Source of the DNA: Mastigamoeba balamuthi
Lineage: Eukaryota > Evosea > Mastigamoebida > Mastigamoebidae
Assembly: GCA_902651635.1 (NCBI GenBank)
Contig: CACRSC010000084.1
Location: 886,862-932,759, forward strand
Length of the DNA: 45,898 nucleotides
Direction of reading: 5' to 3'
Part shown: positions 1 through 11,273 of the stretch, one piece after another
Numbering within the stretch: the stretch's first letter is position 1
How the letters are laid out: the number at the start of each line of letters is the position of its first letter
Translations under genes and position numbers: made by a program
The notes under the pieces: generated by a model
Database searches by the model: none
Told to the model about the DNA's origin: nothing
Seen by the model: the letters and a program-made list of their open reading frames with translations, nothing else

Positions 1-99
1 ACCATTCTCCCCAGGGCCACTGTCGACGAATGGCCGATCGCCGTCACCTGGACGGCGAATACCGAGACGAGCGAGATTGATGCCAGCATGTGGTTGTAA
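1..99 (+). CDS. 3' end of an unidentified protein gene (partial)
   Basis: Frame 1 is open from the window edge to a TAA at 97-99 and reads as ordinary protein (…DEWPIAVTWTANTETSEID…MWL). A pyrimidine-rich CCCCAG at 9-14 could be an intron acceptor, so the true exon may start near base 15. The piece is too short to assign to a family. It would be the last exon of a gene lying upstream of the window, transcribed in the same direction as the codanin-like gene that follows. It could also be a chance open stretch. Confidence 0.35.
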   Translation, partial: TILPRATVDEWPIAVTWTANTETSEIDASMWL

Positions 100-132
100 G
101 GACCCGCCCCGTTCATTTGCAGGCGTTTTGTT

Positions 133-143
133 TTTTGGCGCCA
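133..143. promoter_or_regulatory. E2F-like site upstream of the codanin-like gene
   Basis: TTTTGGCGCCA lies 66 bp before the first candidate ATG (209) of the codanin-like gene. It shares the GGCGCC core with sites before the Wee1/Myt1-RABL2 pair and RPA32. E2F/DP dimers recognise TTTSGCGC-type sequences. A short AT-rich AGATATATATC follows at about 173. Function is inferred from sequence only. Confidence 0.35.
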
Positions 144-208
144 CACTGGGGGAGAAAAGAGAACCAACAAAATCTAGATATATATCTTGTGTGCGAATCT
201 TCCGGCCG

Positions 209-3200
209 ATGGTGCGTTTCGCGCGCGACGTGGCGCTCGGGGCTGTGAGCGCGGCTGTGGCCTGCGCGGCACGTACGCCAGTCCTACATGTGCCCCCCGC
301 GCCTACTCCCGCGCCGGCAGCTGCGCGGCGCCTCGAACCGCGCCGCGTGCTCCCGACACGCGTTGCACCGGCGGCGCCGCCCCGCCAGCAGCAGAACGCA
401 CAGAAACCCGACGCAGCCGCCGGGGCGTGCCTGGGAACCGACTCGAGAAGGCTCGAGGCTCTTCAGAGGAAGATGGACTCGCGCGACGCTCCCCGCAGGG
501 CCCCGTCGCCCTCCTCCGCGTCCTCGTCGCCCCGCATCGCTGGCGCCCCGTCCCCCGGGATCGCCAGCCCGTCCCCGACCCTCGAGTCCGAGTGTCACTT
601 CGAGTCTGCTCTGTCGGGGCCCCACAGGTCGTTGCGCCAGCCCCGCGGCGTGCACAGGAGCTCACTGGCCCCGCAGAGAGGCCCTCGGAGAGCTCGCGGA
701 TGTCTTCTGCGAGGCTGTGCTGGGCGGGGGCGCGAGGCCGGTGGCTGTGGAGCTCGCGGGGGTCGCACGGCTGCTCGTGCTGCCCCTCGAGAGGGCGGGC
801 GTGTGCCCGCAGCTCGCGGGCACCGAGAGCCCCGAGGACCTGCTCGCGCCCGACGGCAGCAAGCAGTTCTTCGCCTGCGCGGCCCTCGACCGCCTGGCCC
901 CCGTGCTCGCGGCGGCCCCCCAGCGCGCGCTGCACGCCCTCGCTGCCAACGAGCGCGTCCGGCGGCTCTGCCCGCGGCTCGTCTGCGCCGCCGACGCCAA
1001 GTCGGCGTCTCTCGCGGGCTCGCAGGCGCCTGTGGGGCAGTGCCACGCGTGCAAGGGCGTGCCTATCGACGCGGTGGCGCGCCTGTGCTCGTCCGAGAGC
1101 CCGCTGTCGCGCAGCGCCGAGAACGCCGGGGACCTGGCCAACAGGGACCAGATGTTCGACGCCTTCGTCGAGCTCGTGCGCGAGACGGAGCGCATGCGGG
1201 CCACAGGCGCCATCCAGCGCCCCGTCCTCGAGTCCAAGGTTCCCCACCGATCATGCCCTTGCCTTCGCTCTCCCACTCGCCCTTATCGTCGCGCACTCAA
1301 GTAGTCCTCGCAATGCCATTGGAGCGCGGACCATACACCTCTCTCTGACCCGTGGCGCAGGTCCGCGAGTTCTTCGTGACGGTGAAGCCGCTGGCGGTGA
1401 ACATGCCGTGGTTTGCGAGGCTGCTCGTCGAGGAGATGCAGCAGAGGTCGCTGCAGGAGATCCTGGACCCCGCCGGGGTGATGGGGGCCGACGACTCTGC
1501 GCGTGCCGCGGGCCAGGACAAGCTGAGGAGGCTGGGCTTCCGCATCGCCCGTGGCCCACACGGCATTCTGACGCACTTTGATGTGCGGCCGCGCCAGCCC
1601 TTCTGCTGCGTCTGACGTCTGTCGCAGGCGTTCAGGCAGCTGTTCGAGGCGATCGTGTCGCAGGCGAGCCACGCGATTGTGGTCCACGTGACGTCTCACC
1701 TGCTCCTGCGGATACGGGAGCTCTCGTGCTGCATCTGCTCGCACATGGTGGGCGAGCGGGCGTTTCTGCTCAAGCTCGTCTCGTCAGTGCGTGCCTCCCT
1801 GGAGCGTCGTGTACGTGGCCTGACCGCTCCCGCCGCGCAGATGCTGAGCTACACTCTGTACTTCCCGGCGTTCATCACGCCTGCCGGCTCGGACGTCGCC
1901 ATCGTCCAGCAGGGGTACGCTGCCGCATTTCTTTTGCGTGTCTCATATCTCCCTCCAGGCTCTCTTTGAGCAGCCAGCAGTTCGACCTCGTCTCCATGGT
2001 CAAGAGGGCTCTCGAGCGGGGGTCCATCTTCATCGAGATGCCGTGGATTTCCGAGTTCCTTCGGGTCGCCAAGCGATGCCCCGCCCTCAGGTCGCTGCCG
2101 CCCTCAGAAACGTAAGCTCTGCTGACACCACGAGCAGGACGTCTGAGCAGGTTGTTGGAGCTGTTTCCTTGCTCCGTAGGGCCCTGTCCTGCGCCGATTT
2201 CGCTCTGCCGCCACGAAAGGAGATAGGAGCGCTCTCCCTGGCCGTTCTGGTACTGCGTGTGTGGCCTCTGCGTCTCTCATTGCGCCTGGCAGTCCGAAAT
2301 CGAGGACCTGATCGAAGACTTTCCCAACAACAGCCAGGACGACACACGGGGTCAGCTTGAAGCCAAGGTTCTCGCCTACGAGATGAACGCGGACCAGCTG
2401 GCTGAATCTGTCTTCAAGGTGAGGCTAACTCGCGCACTGCGTACTGATGCCTATGCAGCTTTGCGGCGAGCCTGCGTCCTGGGCGGCCTTCCACGACGTC
2501 CTGAAGAACGCGGCCGTCGTGGAGGTGTCGAAGAAGCCTGGGAGAAAGATCATACCGACTCCGAGTGGCACGGGCCTCAGCGTTGTGGTCGAGGAGGCCA
2601 AGGAGTGGTTCTACTTCAAGTACCCCAAGGTCTCGCAGCTGGTGCAGTGCCTGTCCGAGGCCGTCAGCGACAGCACCTTCTCGTCTGTGATGGAAAACTA
2701 CGCCTCGTTCGAGCAGGCCAGTTGGTGCCCTCCTAGCTCGTGTCTGACTTTCCACGTTTCAGTTCCTTGCTGGGGAGATCTGCGGAATGGACGCAGCCGA
2801 GGCCGCAGTGACAGCGAGCATCTGGATGCAGGAGCTGTCGCTGCTGCTGGAGGACTCGGCGAGAAAGATGTGCGCCGAGACCATCTCCACATCGATACAG
2901 CCCTTCCTGCCCCGCGGTCGGTTTCGGTACTCCTGGCAATACTCGTTGTGCTCATCATCGCCATTGCAGAGTTCACGCCGTCGATACGGGATATGGTGAA
3001 GGCCCTTGCCCGCCAGACGACGCAGGACAGAGTGACCTCGCTCATCAGGCAGCAGCTGGAGCTCAAGCAGAGAGCCCTAGTGCGCAGGAAGCACGCAGAG
3101 GTGACAATCCCCCACACGCGCCCCTCCATCTCTAACGACTCTCTCCCGAAGAGGTTCTGCGCGTGCGACCAGGGGCACTGCGGGCTGCAGGGCTGCGTCT

Positions 3201-3806
3201 GCCGGCTGATCGCGCACAGGAAGGCACTGCAGAGCGGTCGCAGGACTTCGAAGGAGGACGACATGGTCGGTTTTGTTCGGACATGTTCCGCTCTACTCAA
3301 GTACATCGCCGACGTAGCTCCCGTCCCAACGAAAGGGCCGCTCCCGCGTGACGAGGTGTTGCTTTCGAGCTCGTCCACACCGTGCGCAAGCGCAGAGCTG
3401 CTGGGGTCAGTTCTGCGCGTGGCTGTGGACGTTCTGCGCCTGTTTGCGGCGAGAGAAGCGCGTGCGTACTTCTTTTTTGCAGGCTCGTTGCTGTCGCTGC
3501 TGTTCCCGCGTAGCCTTCCCTCGGCGGTACGCACTTTGTGCCTCAAAAGCCCAAACTGAGCGTGGTGGTGGCTGCAGGACGTGCTGCGGCTGAACCAGAG
3601 AGAGCGAGCAGGTGCCTGCGTTTTTATGCAGCGCCTGCTTCAGTCAAGTTCGGACTGCTCGTCTCAGCTCAGAGCTGCGTGGTCTGAGTTGGAGAAACAT
3701 GCAGACGCGACCTATGCTCCCTATGTACGTCAAATACTCATTCTCTAATGGAGTCTGACAGCTGCACAAGATGGAACAGATTCGGGTGTCAATAGACCAA
3801 TGTTGA
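209..3806 (+). CDS. Codanin-1-like protein, 14 exons
   Basis: Exons: 209(or 473)-627, 677-1238, 1361-1582, 1628-1786, 1841-1914, 1959-2090, 2138-2258, 2293-2418, 2459-2716, 2763-2916, 2970-3100, 3152-3526, 3578-3724, 3762-3806. Every phase closes, giving 974 residues (886 from the second ATG). The N-terminus is low-complexity, rich in Pro, Ser, Ala and Arg; the rest is helical. Segments that resemble codanin-1 in order include IEMPWISEFL, a Leu-rich helix before the acidic IEDLIEDF, and PSIRDMVKALARQTTQDRVT followed by a Cys/His stretch CACDQGHC. Codanin-1 restrains the histone chaperone ASF1 and partners CDIN1 in animals. Intron 2717-2762 starts with GC. The family call rests on remembered alignment; the gene itself is well supported. 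Another helical-repeat protein is the alternative. Confidence 0.5.
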
Positions 3807-4248
3807 CACAGCTCGAAGTCTTGTGAGAGACTGGTCAAAAGCAACACGAAGAGGCAGCCACGCAACACGTAAATTGCATAGTATTATGTGGACCATTTCC
3901 ACATTTTTTGCTTCGTTTCTTGCAAATGTGAGCTGAATAGCATCACTGTAACTGTGCTCCCTGAGTGGCTCCTGCAGGAAACCGGTCTGGATATCATCCT
4001 GAGGACTTGGTGGCTTCACCTTGGTGTCACAGAACACATGGCTACTCTTTGATTCATCGTGGCCTGTGGGAACCCAAGAGGAACAGGCTTTCATAACGGA
4101 CTGTGCTTCGAGATCAATTGGTTGGTGTTATACGTTATGTGCAAGACAGAATAGAAAGCAGAGCTACTGAGAAGAGAACAGCAAAGCGGAATAGAGATAG
4201 AGGATCCATACAACAGAGAGTGCACATGGCAGCTCACCACGAGATCTC
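3807..4248. other. Convergent intergenic region, no gene seen
   Basis: This 442-bp stretch lies between the ends of the convergent codanin-like gene (+) and the 483-codon gene (-). It is more AT-rich than the flanking exons, consistent with two 3' UTRs. The open frames here have no splice signals or protein-like composition, and I see no RNA gene or repeat. Confidence 0.5.
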
Positions 4249-5700
4249 CTACAACACGCCGCTCGACTGCCGCCACATGAGCCCGCGCGAGTGCCTCTCG
4301 GACACGGCCCTCTTGGGCGCAGGGTCGTTGCAGACGACCTCGGACCTCCACAGCGACGTCCTCCTGAAGCACTCCTTCCGCTGCTTCTTGGCGCCCTCTA
4401 CGTACCCGCGCATCTCGTGCGCCGCGGCCTTGGCAGCCGCGTCCCCCTTGGCCCTCTCCTTCTGCGCCGCCGCCACCGCCTTGGCGAGCTCGGAGTAGGG
4501 GCCGTCCCTGCTGGGCCCCGCCTCGCGGGCCATGGCACTCAGCTCCGTCCACGCGGAGGCCGCGGCGGAGAACACGCGGGCTGCCTGCTCTGCATACCCG
4601 TGCGCGACGACGTGGTTGGCGGCGACGACCCACACGGGGTCGTCCGAGGGCCTGGCGGGCCTCGTCGCGATCATCCTGCACACCGTGTCGACGGTGCAGT
4701 CGGAGAGAACGGCCGCGGGCTCGGCAGCACTGGGGTCCTCGGGCAGCAGCCGCACGTTCTTGTGCTTCCTCTTCTTGGCTTTGCGCTTACCGCCCGTCGT
4801 AGCGATGCTTATCTGCGTCTCGGCCACCGCAGAGTCCACGGGACCCATGCGGATGAACGTCCCGCGAGCGCCCAGCAGCCACACGAGCGCCTGGCACGCG
4901 CTGCTGGCGCCCTCGCAGTCGTGTGCCCGTGCCCTGTCGTTGAGGAGCTCCTCGAAGGCCTTGCGGATGGCGCCATCGAACGGACCCAGTCTGTCGATGA
5001 CTCCCAGCTGCACGACGAGCGCCTGCGCTGACCCCGACAGCCTGCGCCCGCGCCCGACGATGATCTTGTCGACGGCGAGCGCCACGGAGGGCGCGAGCGT
5101 CGCGCAGGCCCTCGCGACGAGCTCGCTGCGCATGCATGCGCGGTACGGCACGACAATCATCGAGCGCGCGACTGTCGTGTAGCCCGCGAACGTCCCCACG
5201 AGGCCGAACAGGGCGGGAGCGAGCTCACCGACGGGCGTCAGACCCCCGGCGGGCGTCTCGAGCTGTGCGACGCCCCCCTGCGACGCGCAGTCGATGAGCG
5301 CGCTGGCCGAGGCCGCGAGCATTGCCGCCCGCTGCCACGCCTGCACTCGCGCGCAGCCCCGAAGGTGCGCGAGGAGAGCGGCGGCCGTCTCCTGCAGCGA
5401 GGCGCGCACGCAGTCGGGCGACGACATGCGCAGGACGAGGGCCAGGGCGTCGGCCGCTATGGCCCCGGCGGCCTCGCGCTCCTCCGCTGCGCGCGAGTTG
5501 AACGCGAAGCGCGACGACGGCAGCGCCGAGATGCTCGAAGACCTCGCCTTGAGCCACGACTTGGAGCCGCTGCTGCCCGCGTAGGTCTCGGTCGCCCACG
5601 ACTTGCCCGTGCCCATGCCCGCCGTGTACGTCTCCGACGCCCACAGCTTCTTGCCTGCCGCGCTGCTGCTGCTGCCGCTCGCGACGTGCGTCTCGGCCAT
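4249..5700 (-). CDS. Unrecognised 483-residue protein
   Basis: One uninterrupted frame runs from an ATG at 5700 to a stop at 4249. The first 75 residues are Ser/Gly/Ala-rich with a repeated (S/T)ETYAG-like phrase (SETYTAG, TETYAGSSG). The middle is an alanine-rich helical region that could be an armadillo-like solenoid. Around residue 300 there is a basic cluster, KRKAKKRKHK, a likely nuclear localisation signal, and the C-terminus is charged. I do not recognise a family. The ATG sits one base after the stop of the gene upstream on the same strand, so this may be the last exon of a longer gene, with CGCTAAC at 5701-5707 acting as a branch point. Confidence 0.55.
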   Translation of the reverse strand: MAETHVASGSSSSAAGKKLWASETYTAGMGTGKSWATETYAGSSGSKSWLKARSSSISALPSSRFAFNSRAAEEREAAGAIAADALALVLRMSSPDCVRASLQETAAALLAHLRGCARVQAWQRAAMLAASASALIDCASQGGVAQLETPAGGLTPVGELAPALFGLVGTFAGYTTVARSMIVVPYRACMRSELVARACATLAPSVALAVDKIIVGRGRRLSGSAQALVVQLGVIDRLGPFDGAIRKAFEELLNDRARAHDCEGASSACQALVWLLGARGTFIRMGPVDSAVAETQISIATTGGKRKAKKRKHKNVRLLPEDPSAAEPAAVLSDCTVDTVCRMIATRPARPSDDPVWVVAANHVVAHGYAEQAARVFSAAASAWTELSAMAREAGPSRDGPYSELAKAVAAAQKERAKGDAAAKAAAHEMRGYVEGAKKQRKECFRRTSLWRSEVVCNDPAPKRAVSERHSRGLMWRQSSGVL

Positions 5701-5701
5701 G

Positions 5702-7136
5702 TTAGCGGGCCGCGGGGGTGGCGAGGGGCGCTGACTGGTCGCGGCGAGCGAGGGCTGCGAGTCCTGGCGCGGGGGGCACCGGGGGAGGCGCCGGCCTCTG
5801 CGCGCCGCCGGCCTTCCTCGACGCTGTCGGCGTGGGCAGCGGCCTCGCGGGCCTCGGCGAGCAACAGGCCTCGCCCCTCACCTCCGCGAACCCCTGGGGC
5901 CTTGGCGAGCCCGGGGTGGCGACCGTCTGGTGCGCACCTCGCGGCGACCTCGGCGGCGTGGGCCTCGTGGGCATGGCCTCGTAGGCGGGCGGGCGCACTT
6001 GTGGGGACAGCGCTGCATGCGACGGCGGCGGGGGAATCGCAGAGGCGAGAGAGACCGCGGCGACAGCAGCAGCGGCCCTGAGGGTCAGGCAGCCGCTCCT
6101 GTCCTGAGCACGCACCGAGGAGGGTGGAGAGGGCGACCTCCTGCCGCATCGGTCGTCCTGCTGCTGCGGCTGCGAGGCGAAGAGGACCGCCTTGATGACC
6201 GCGGGCGCGGAGGCGTCGTACATGGTCTCGGGCGCCCGCCCGGAGCCGATGGAGTTGTACACGCGGAATCCGCAGAGCAGAGCAGAGCCCGGACATCATC
6301 GACTGCGAGGGGCACTTGCGCACGGCCTGCAGGCACGCAGCGGTCACGTGCTGGCAGAGCGACCCCGCCTGGTCCGCGCAAGCGACCGCGGCGAGCGCGG
6401 GGCCCGCGTCGTAGTCCCCGCAGGCCCACGCAGAGCCCAGCAGCGTGATGAGCGCCGGGCGCAGCGAGAGGACCCCCAGCGCGGACCTGCAGTCCACGGC
6501 CAGCGCGTACTGCAAGACGGACCCCACGAGCCTGTGCACGCGTTTTCAGCGTCGCCATACACGGACGGCAGTTGCAGGCGTTTTTGAAACAGACCGGGAG
6601 AGCGGATCGGGCAAAGTTGCAGCCGTTATGCACTGCACAACAAAGAGCAGAAGTACACTCAACTGACCGCGGCACTGGCTGTGGGGGGTGGCGCTGTGCA
6701 GGGGGGGTGGGCGGGTGGGGGGAACACGCACAGCGCGAGGGGCGCGGGCGGGTTGTAGAGGTCGATGGCGTAGGGGTCGCTGAGCAGGCGGATCGCTGCC
6801 TCGACAACGTTCCTCGGGAACCCACGCGGGCCTCCAGCGACGCCCAGCAGCTCCGCGACGGCCCACGCCACGGGCACGACGGGTCCCTGCATCCTGGGAG
6901 CGGGTCCCAGCGGAGGAGAGGCGCGGTGTCCGCGGCGGGCGTGGTCAGCGGGAGATTCGTGCTGGACGGTTGCGGGGAAGGAGTGCCGTGTGGGGCCCTC
7001 CGGCAGCGACGACGCACTGGGCAGCGGGCACGAATGAGCAGGCGAGGCGCCGGGCTCGCTCGGCCTCGGTCGGGTTGAGCGCGCGGCGCTGGAGCGGCTC
7101 GACGAGCAGCGGCAGGCCCTCGCTGGAAGACTCCAT
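5702..7136 (-). CDS. Unrecognised multi-exon protein with proline-rich tail
   Basis: Supported exons are 7018-7136 (MESSSEGLPLLVE…), 6732-6893 and one starting at 6531; donors GTGCGT and their acceptors close in phase 2 both times. The encoded protein is helical and Ala/Leu-rich (for example GVLSLRPALITLLGSAW). After about 6300 the frame must change, and I could not find a convincing intron. The open frame then runs as a Pro/Ala/Arg-rich stretch to a TAA at 5702-5704. The 3' structure is therefore uncertain, and the gene may continue into the 483-codon frame at 5700. No family is recognised. It is divergent from the receptor kinase, about 380 bp away. Confidence 0.45.
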
Positions 7137-7514
7137 GGCAGCGCGGGGGGGTTCTGCGCAGTCTGCAGCCCTGGTGTGTCTGAAAGCGAACAGCACTTCC
7201 TCAGTGCAGACCAGATTAGAGGAAACTGCTGTGTAGAAAAGAAAAGCACTGTTCCACAGGGCTCAACGGCCCACCGGGTCAGATTTCTCTGCCCCACGGG
7301 CTGGACTGCACAACGGCATCGCAAGCGAATCCTACTGCCCCCTCCACGCGGCCAGTCGCCGTTGGGGGTGCGTTCAGGATTCCGCGTTCGACCCGTTTTC
7401 CGAGATATTTCATTGCGGGTGACCGTTTCGGTGCAAAAACCGGACACACCTGGTCTGCAGGAATAAAAAAAGAGGAGCGGGGCCAAAATATCAACGCGTT
7501 TCGACGGGCACGGC
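7137..7514. promoter_or_regulatory. Divergent promoter, receptor kinase / unknown gene
   Basis: This 378-bp region separates the ATG of the minus-strand unknown gene (7136) from the receptor-kinase ATG (7515). It contains GAGATATTTC near 7400, resembling the GATAT-type elements found before other starts in this window. No open frame here looks like a real exon. Confidence 0.4.
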
Positions 7515-10500
7515 ATGCGCGTTGGCATCGGTTCCTCCCTCGTGCTGCTGCTGGGCGTCGCAGCGCCGGTGCTGGCGACGATTTCGTGGCCGCAGAGCGG
7601 GTCCGCGGCGCTGCCGGGCGGCTGGTCCTTCGCCAACGGCAGTGCGTGTCCGTCCCACCCGGTTTACGCCGGGTCTCACGTGCACGCATGTGCAGCGGCG
7701 ATCAACCCTGGCACGGGCTACGTGATCGTCCTCAACGTGGCCGGCGCCAGAATCGAAGGTTTCGGTGCCCTCCTGCGCCCTCGGTGGCCCTGAGATCCGC
7801 TTCGCCCCCGTCGGTTCTCTGAGCAGGGCCGATCGCGTTCAGCCCCTCGGGGTACGGAGGGGGGTTCTGCGTGCTGCTGGGCGCCGGGTGGGGCATCAGC
7901 CTCCTCCTGAAGACCTCCACAGGCCTCGTCAGCGCGGGGCTCACCCTGTGAGTGCACCGCGTTTGCCACCGCATCCGCGGACCCGGCCACCGAGTCCGCT
8001 GACAAGCCCGGACGCGGCCACGTCCCCAGGGACCGGCAGGGCTTCGGGCTGTCTGCGGGGGGCCAGTCAGCGCACGCCGCGTGGGAGATGGGGGCCGAGT
8101 GGGGCTGCGCAGGCGTGCTGGCGTTCCCCGACAGCGTCAGCATGTACATGTTCGACGGCTCCATCCGCGCCTCGGCCAGCCTCGCCCTGCGCAACGTCAG
8201 CGGCCTGCCGACGCCCGCCAGCGCGCACGTCGTCGCGAGCGGCGCCGGGCTGCCGTACGGGCTGGCGGTGGTGGCGATGTACTTTGAGGAGACGCTGTGC
8301 ACTGTGCCCCACTGCACGCAGTGCTCCATCCGCGGCTGCACCGCCTGCGAGGAGGGCTACATGCTCGACTACGACAACGGCTGGTGCATCGGTACGCGCT
8401 CCCCCTGGGAGCGCGAGTGCCCTCACTGGCGCCCGCAGCGAAGGAGTGCCTCATCGACAGCAAGACGTCCGTGCGGCTCTGCTTCGCGAGGCCCTGCTAC
8501 TCGATTCTCGACAAGGCAAGTAACACAACCCGCGCTCTGTTGGGGCTATAGGGGGCGCTGACCCAGTCTCGTCTCCCACTCCCCTCAGGCGACGTGCCTG
8601 AGGAGCAGCAGCAGCAGCGGGTGCCAGTGGTGCGAGCTCAACCAGTCGTGCGCCTCGAGCGCCTGCACGTGCGAGCAGCAGAGCGTCCTCTCGTGCTCGG
8701 CGCTGCCCGCGTGCAAGTGGTGCAGCACCACGTGCCTCACCAACGCCGACTACTACTCCAAGTGCTCCTGCTCGCGGTTCGCGACGCAGGACGTGTGCGC
8801 GGTCCCCTGCGTCTGGTGCCCCGGACAGGGCAAGTGCCTCGAGTCCTCTGCGGAGTGCAAGGACTCCTGCGCGGCGCTCAAGGACCACGCGCCGTGCGCG
8901 GCGTCGCCCAACTGCACGTGGTGCTCGGTCAACAGCGTCTGCACGAAGGACCCGGAGAAGTGCATGGCGTGCGACGTTGCGGGCCACAGGCGCACCTTCT
9001 GCGAGGTCAACTACGACACGTGCTACTGGGACGACCAGGGGGGCGAATGCCTCAAGAAGCTAAACTCTGGCGACGGTCCGGCTCCTCCTCCTCCTCCTCT
9101 CTCTCTCTCTCTCCTGTCAGCAGTCGTCGTCGCCCTGACTCGTCCCATAGCAAATGTCACGCATCCGTGCTCCGCCCTCAACAGCAACCGCGCGGCGTGC
9201 TCTGCCACTGAAGGCTGCACATGGTGCTCCCCCACGAAGTCGTGTGGGCAGCGGGAGGACTGTTTCGCCTGTACTTCTCTGGATGAGGTCAGTCTGCAGC
9301 TTCGCGGTTCGATTTCCCCTTGCTGACACTCTGAACCTCCTCCCCCAAGCAACTGTGCGGCCAGCTCGGGTGCTCTTGGAACCAGTACAGGAGCGGCTGC
9401 TTCTCTTCGGATCAGACAGCACAGATCCAGTGCCCCGACTACGCGATTGAGGTCGCAAAACGCACAATAGCGAAGGCCAGTACTCACGTGTTATCCTCTC
9501 AGGACTCATGTACAAAGGCGGCCAACTGTACGTGGTGCTCGTCGACGGGGAAGTGCCTCTACTCGTGGGTTCCCTGCCCAAAGGAATCGCAGTCACCAGA
9601 CGTGAGGACCATCGTTGGCGCCACCGTCGGGTCCGTTCTCGGGGCTGCGCTCGTGGCGGGCGTCATTATTGCAATCGCTGCCGTCAAGCTGAGAAGCAAG
9701 GGCAGCTCGAGGTACGACCCCTTTGCCAACGTCGAGTTGGCGTACGGGGCAACTTCCTCCGGCCCGCCGGACTTCACGGAGATCGGCACGATCAGCCAAG
9801 ACGGCCTGACCGTCTCCGCTGGCAAGATGCTCGTGGGGTCGCACCAGCACCCCGTCATCGTCGGCATGGAGATCTCCACGAACCTCAAGGTCACCAACAA
9901 GAGTGCCGGGCCTGTCCACCTGGACCTCAGCTCCAACGCAGCGCCGCAGTTCAATCTCGCCTCCCCCGCGGCCGTCGACATCGAGCCCGGGCAGCAGACG
10001 CTCGTCCCCCTGACGCTGTCGGCGCTGTTCTCGACGTCGAGGACGAAAATCGACCTGACACTCGCGCAGAGCGGCGACAGCGCCGCCCCGATCGTCGTCG
10101 AGCTGACGGTGCTGGTGGCGCCGTCGCTGGCGCTCGACCCGGAGGACATCAAGACGTTCGAGTGCATCGGGGCCGGGGGGTCGGCGAACATCTTCCGGGG
10201 GACGTGGAAGGGGGCCACCGTCGCCGTGAAGCAGATGTCGTGGTTCCAGGGAGACGTCTCCGAGTCCGAGGTCAGGAACGAGGTCGCGCTGCTGGGGAGC
10301 CTGCGGTCGCCCTTCATCATCGGCTTCTTCGGGTCTGCAAACCCCAAGCCAGACCTCACGTACATTGTTCTCGAGTACGCGACGTACGGAAGGCAAGTAC
10401 CATGCCGCACCCAGTTTGACTGTGTCCCCGATCTCGACTAACGCCCTCGAATTAGCCTCGCAGCTGTACTCAAGCAGCAGACGCTCAAGGAGAAGTTCAA

Positions 10501-11103
10501 GGTGAAGATAGCCCTCGACTGCGTCCAGGGAATGAGCTTCCTGCACAACGCGGGGATCATGCACAGAGGCACGGCCCCGCATGCGGCACCCGCTCACTCA
10601 CTGCTCTGCCGCACCGACAGACCTGAAGCCCGAGAACCTCTTGATCGTGTCGCTGAACCACCTCAGCCCCGTCTGCGCCAAGTACGCGTTGTTCTCGCGG
10701 TGGCACCAGTAGTAACTCAGCACCTTGCTCGGCACCACACAGGGTCACGGACTTTGGGATCAGCAAAGCAGCCTCGTCCGGAGTCTCCGGCGGGCACACC
10801 AAGGGACTCGGGACGCCGTTTTACATGGCCCCCGAGATCCTCAGCGGGTCGGACTACGGGCCAAAGGCCGATGTGTTCTCGTTCGCTGTGATCCTGTGGG
10901 CCCTCGCCACGCAGCGCGAGCCCTATGCTGACCAGAAGTTCTCGTCGCTCACCGCCGTCCTGGGGTTCATCTCTGCGGGGAAGCGGTTGTCGCTGCCTCA
11001 GCACCCGTTCTCGCCGATCATATCGCGATGCTGGGTAGAGGAGGCGGAGTCGCGGCCCTCCTTCGAGAGTCTGCTGCCTGAGTTCCAGGCGATGCTGAGC
11101 TGA
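7515..11103 (+). CDS. Transmembrane TKL-type receptor kinase with Cys-rich ectodomain (Entamoeba TMK-like)
   Basis: Eleven exons: 7515-7758, 7827-7947, 8030-8391, 8439-8515, 8589-9075, 9151-9287, 9350-9451, 9503-10392, 10456-10568, 10621-10681, 10743-11103. They give 984 residues with all phases closing. In order: signal peptide (MRVGIGSSLVLLLGVAAPVLA); a Gly-rich extracellular domain; about 280 residues of CxWC/PSI-like cysteine repeats (CTWCS, CKWCS, CVWCPG); a membrane helix near 548-573; a beta-rich domain like the one before the kinase in Entamoeba TMKs; and a kinase domain with GAGGSANIFRG, VAVKQ, HRDLKPEN, DFGISKA and APE. All catalytic residues are present. Three introns (8516-8588, 10393-10455, 10569-10620) start with GC. 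It probably senses an external ligand and signals through Ser/Thr phosphorylation; the ligand cannot be deduced. Confidence 0.88.
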
Positions 11104-11273
11104 GGTTGAGTCACAAGCGCTTATGTGGGCGTGCAGGGCCGCGGCCACAAGTACAGCGACCAGGTGCGTCAGGTAGAGGTCCCTCCGGGTGATGTCCGAA
11201 GCTACATACACGACCAGGATGCCAACGGCATAGCCCAGCGCCGCAAACAGGTACACGCAAAGCGGTGCTGCCA

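Noticed and set aside
5365-6081. Long plus-strand open frame
   Set aside because: Shadow of the minus-strand genes in a very GC-rich region; Arg/Ala/Gly-rich composition and no splice or start context.
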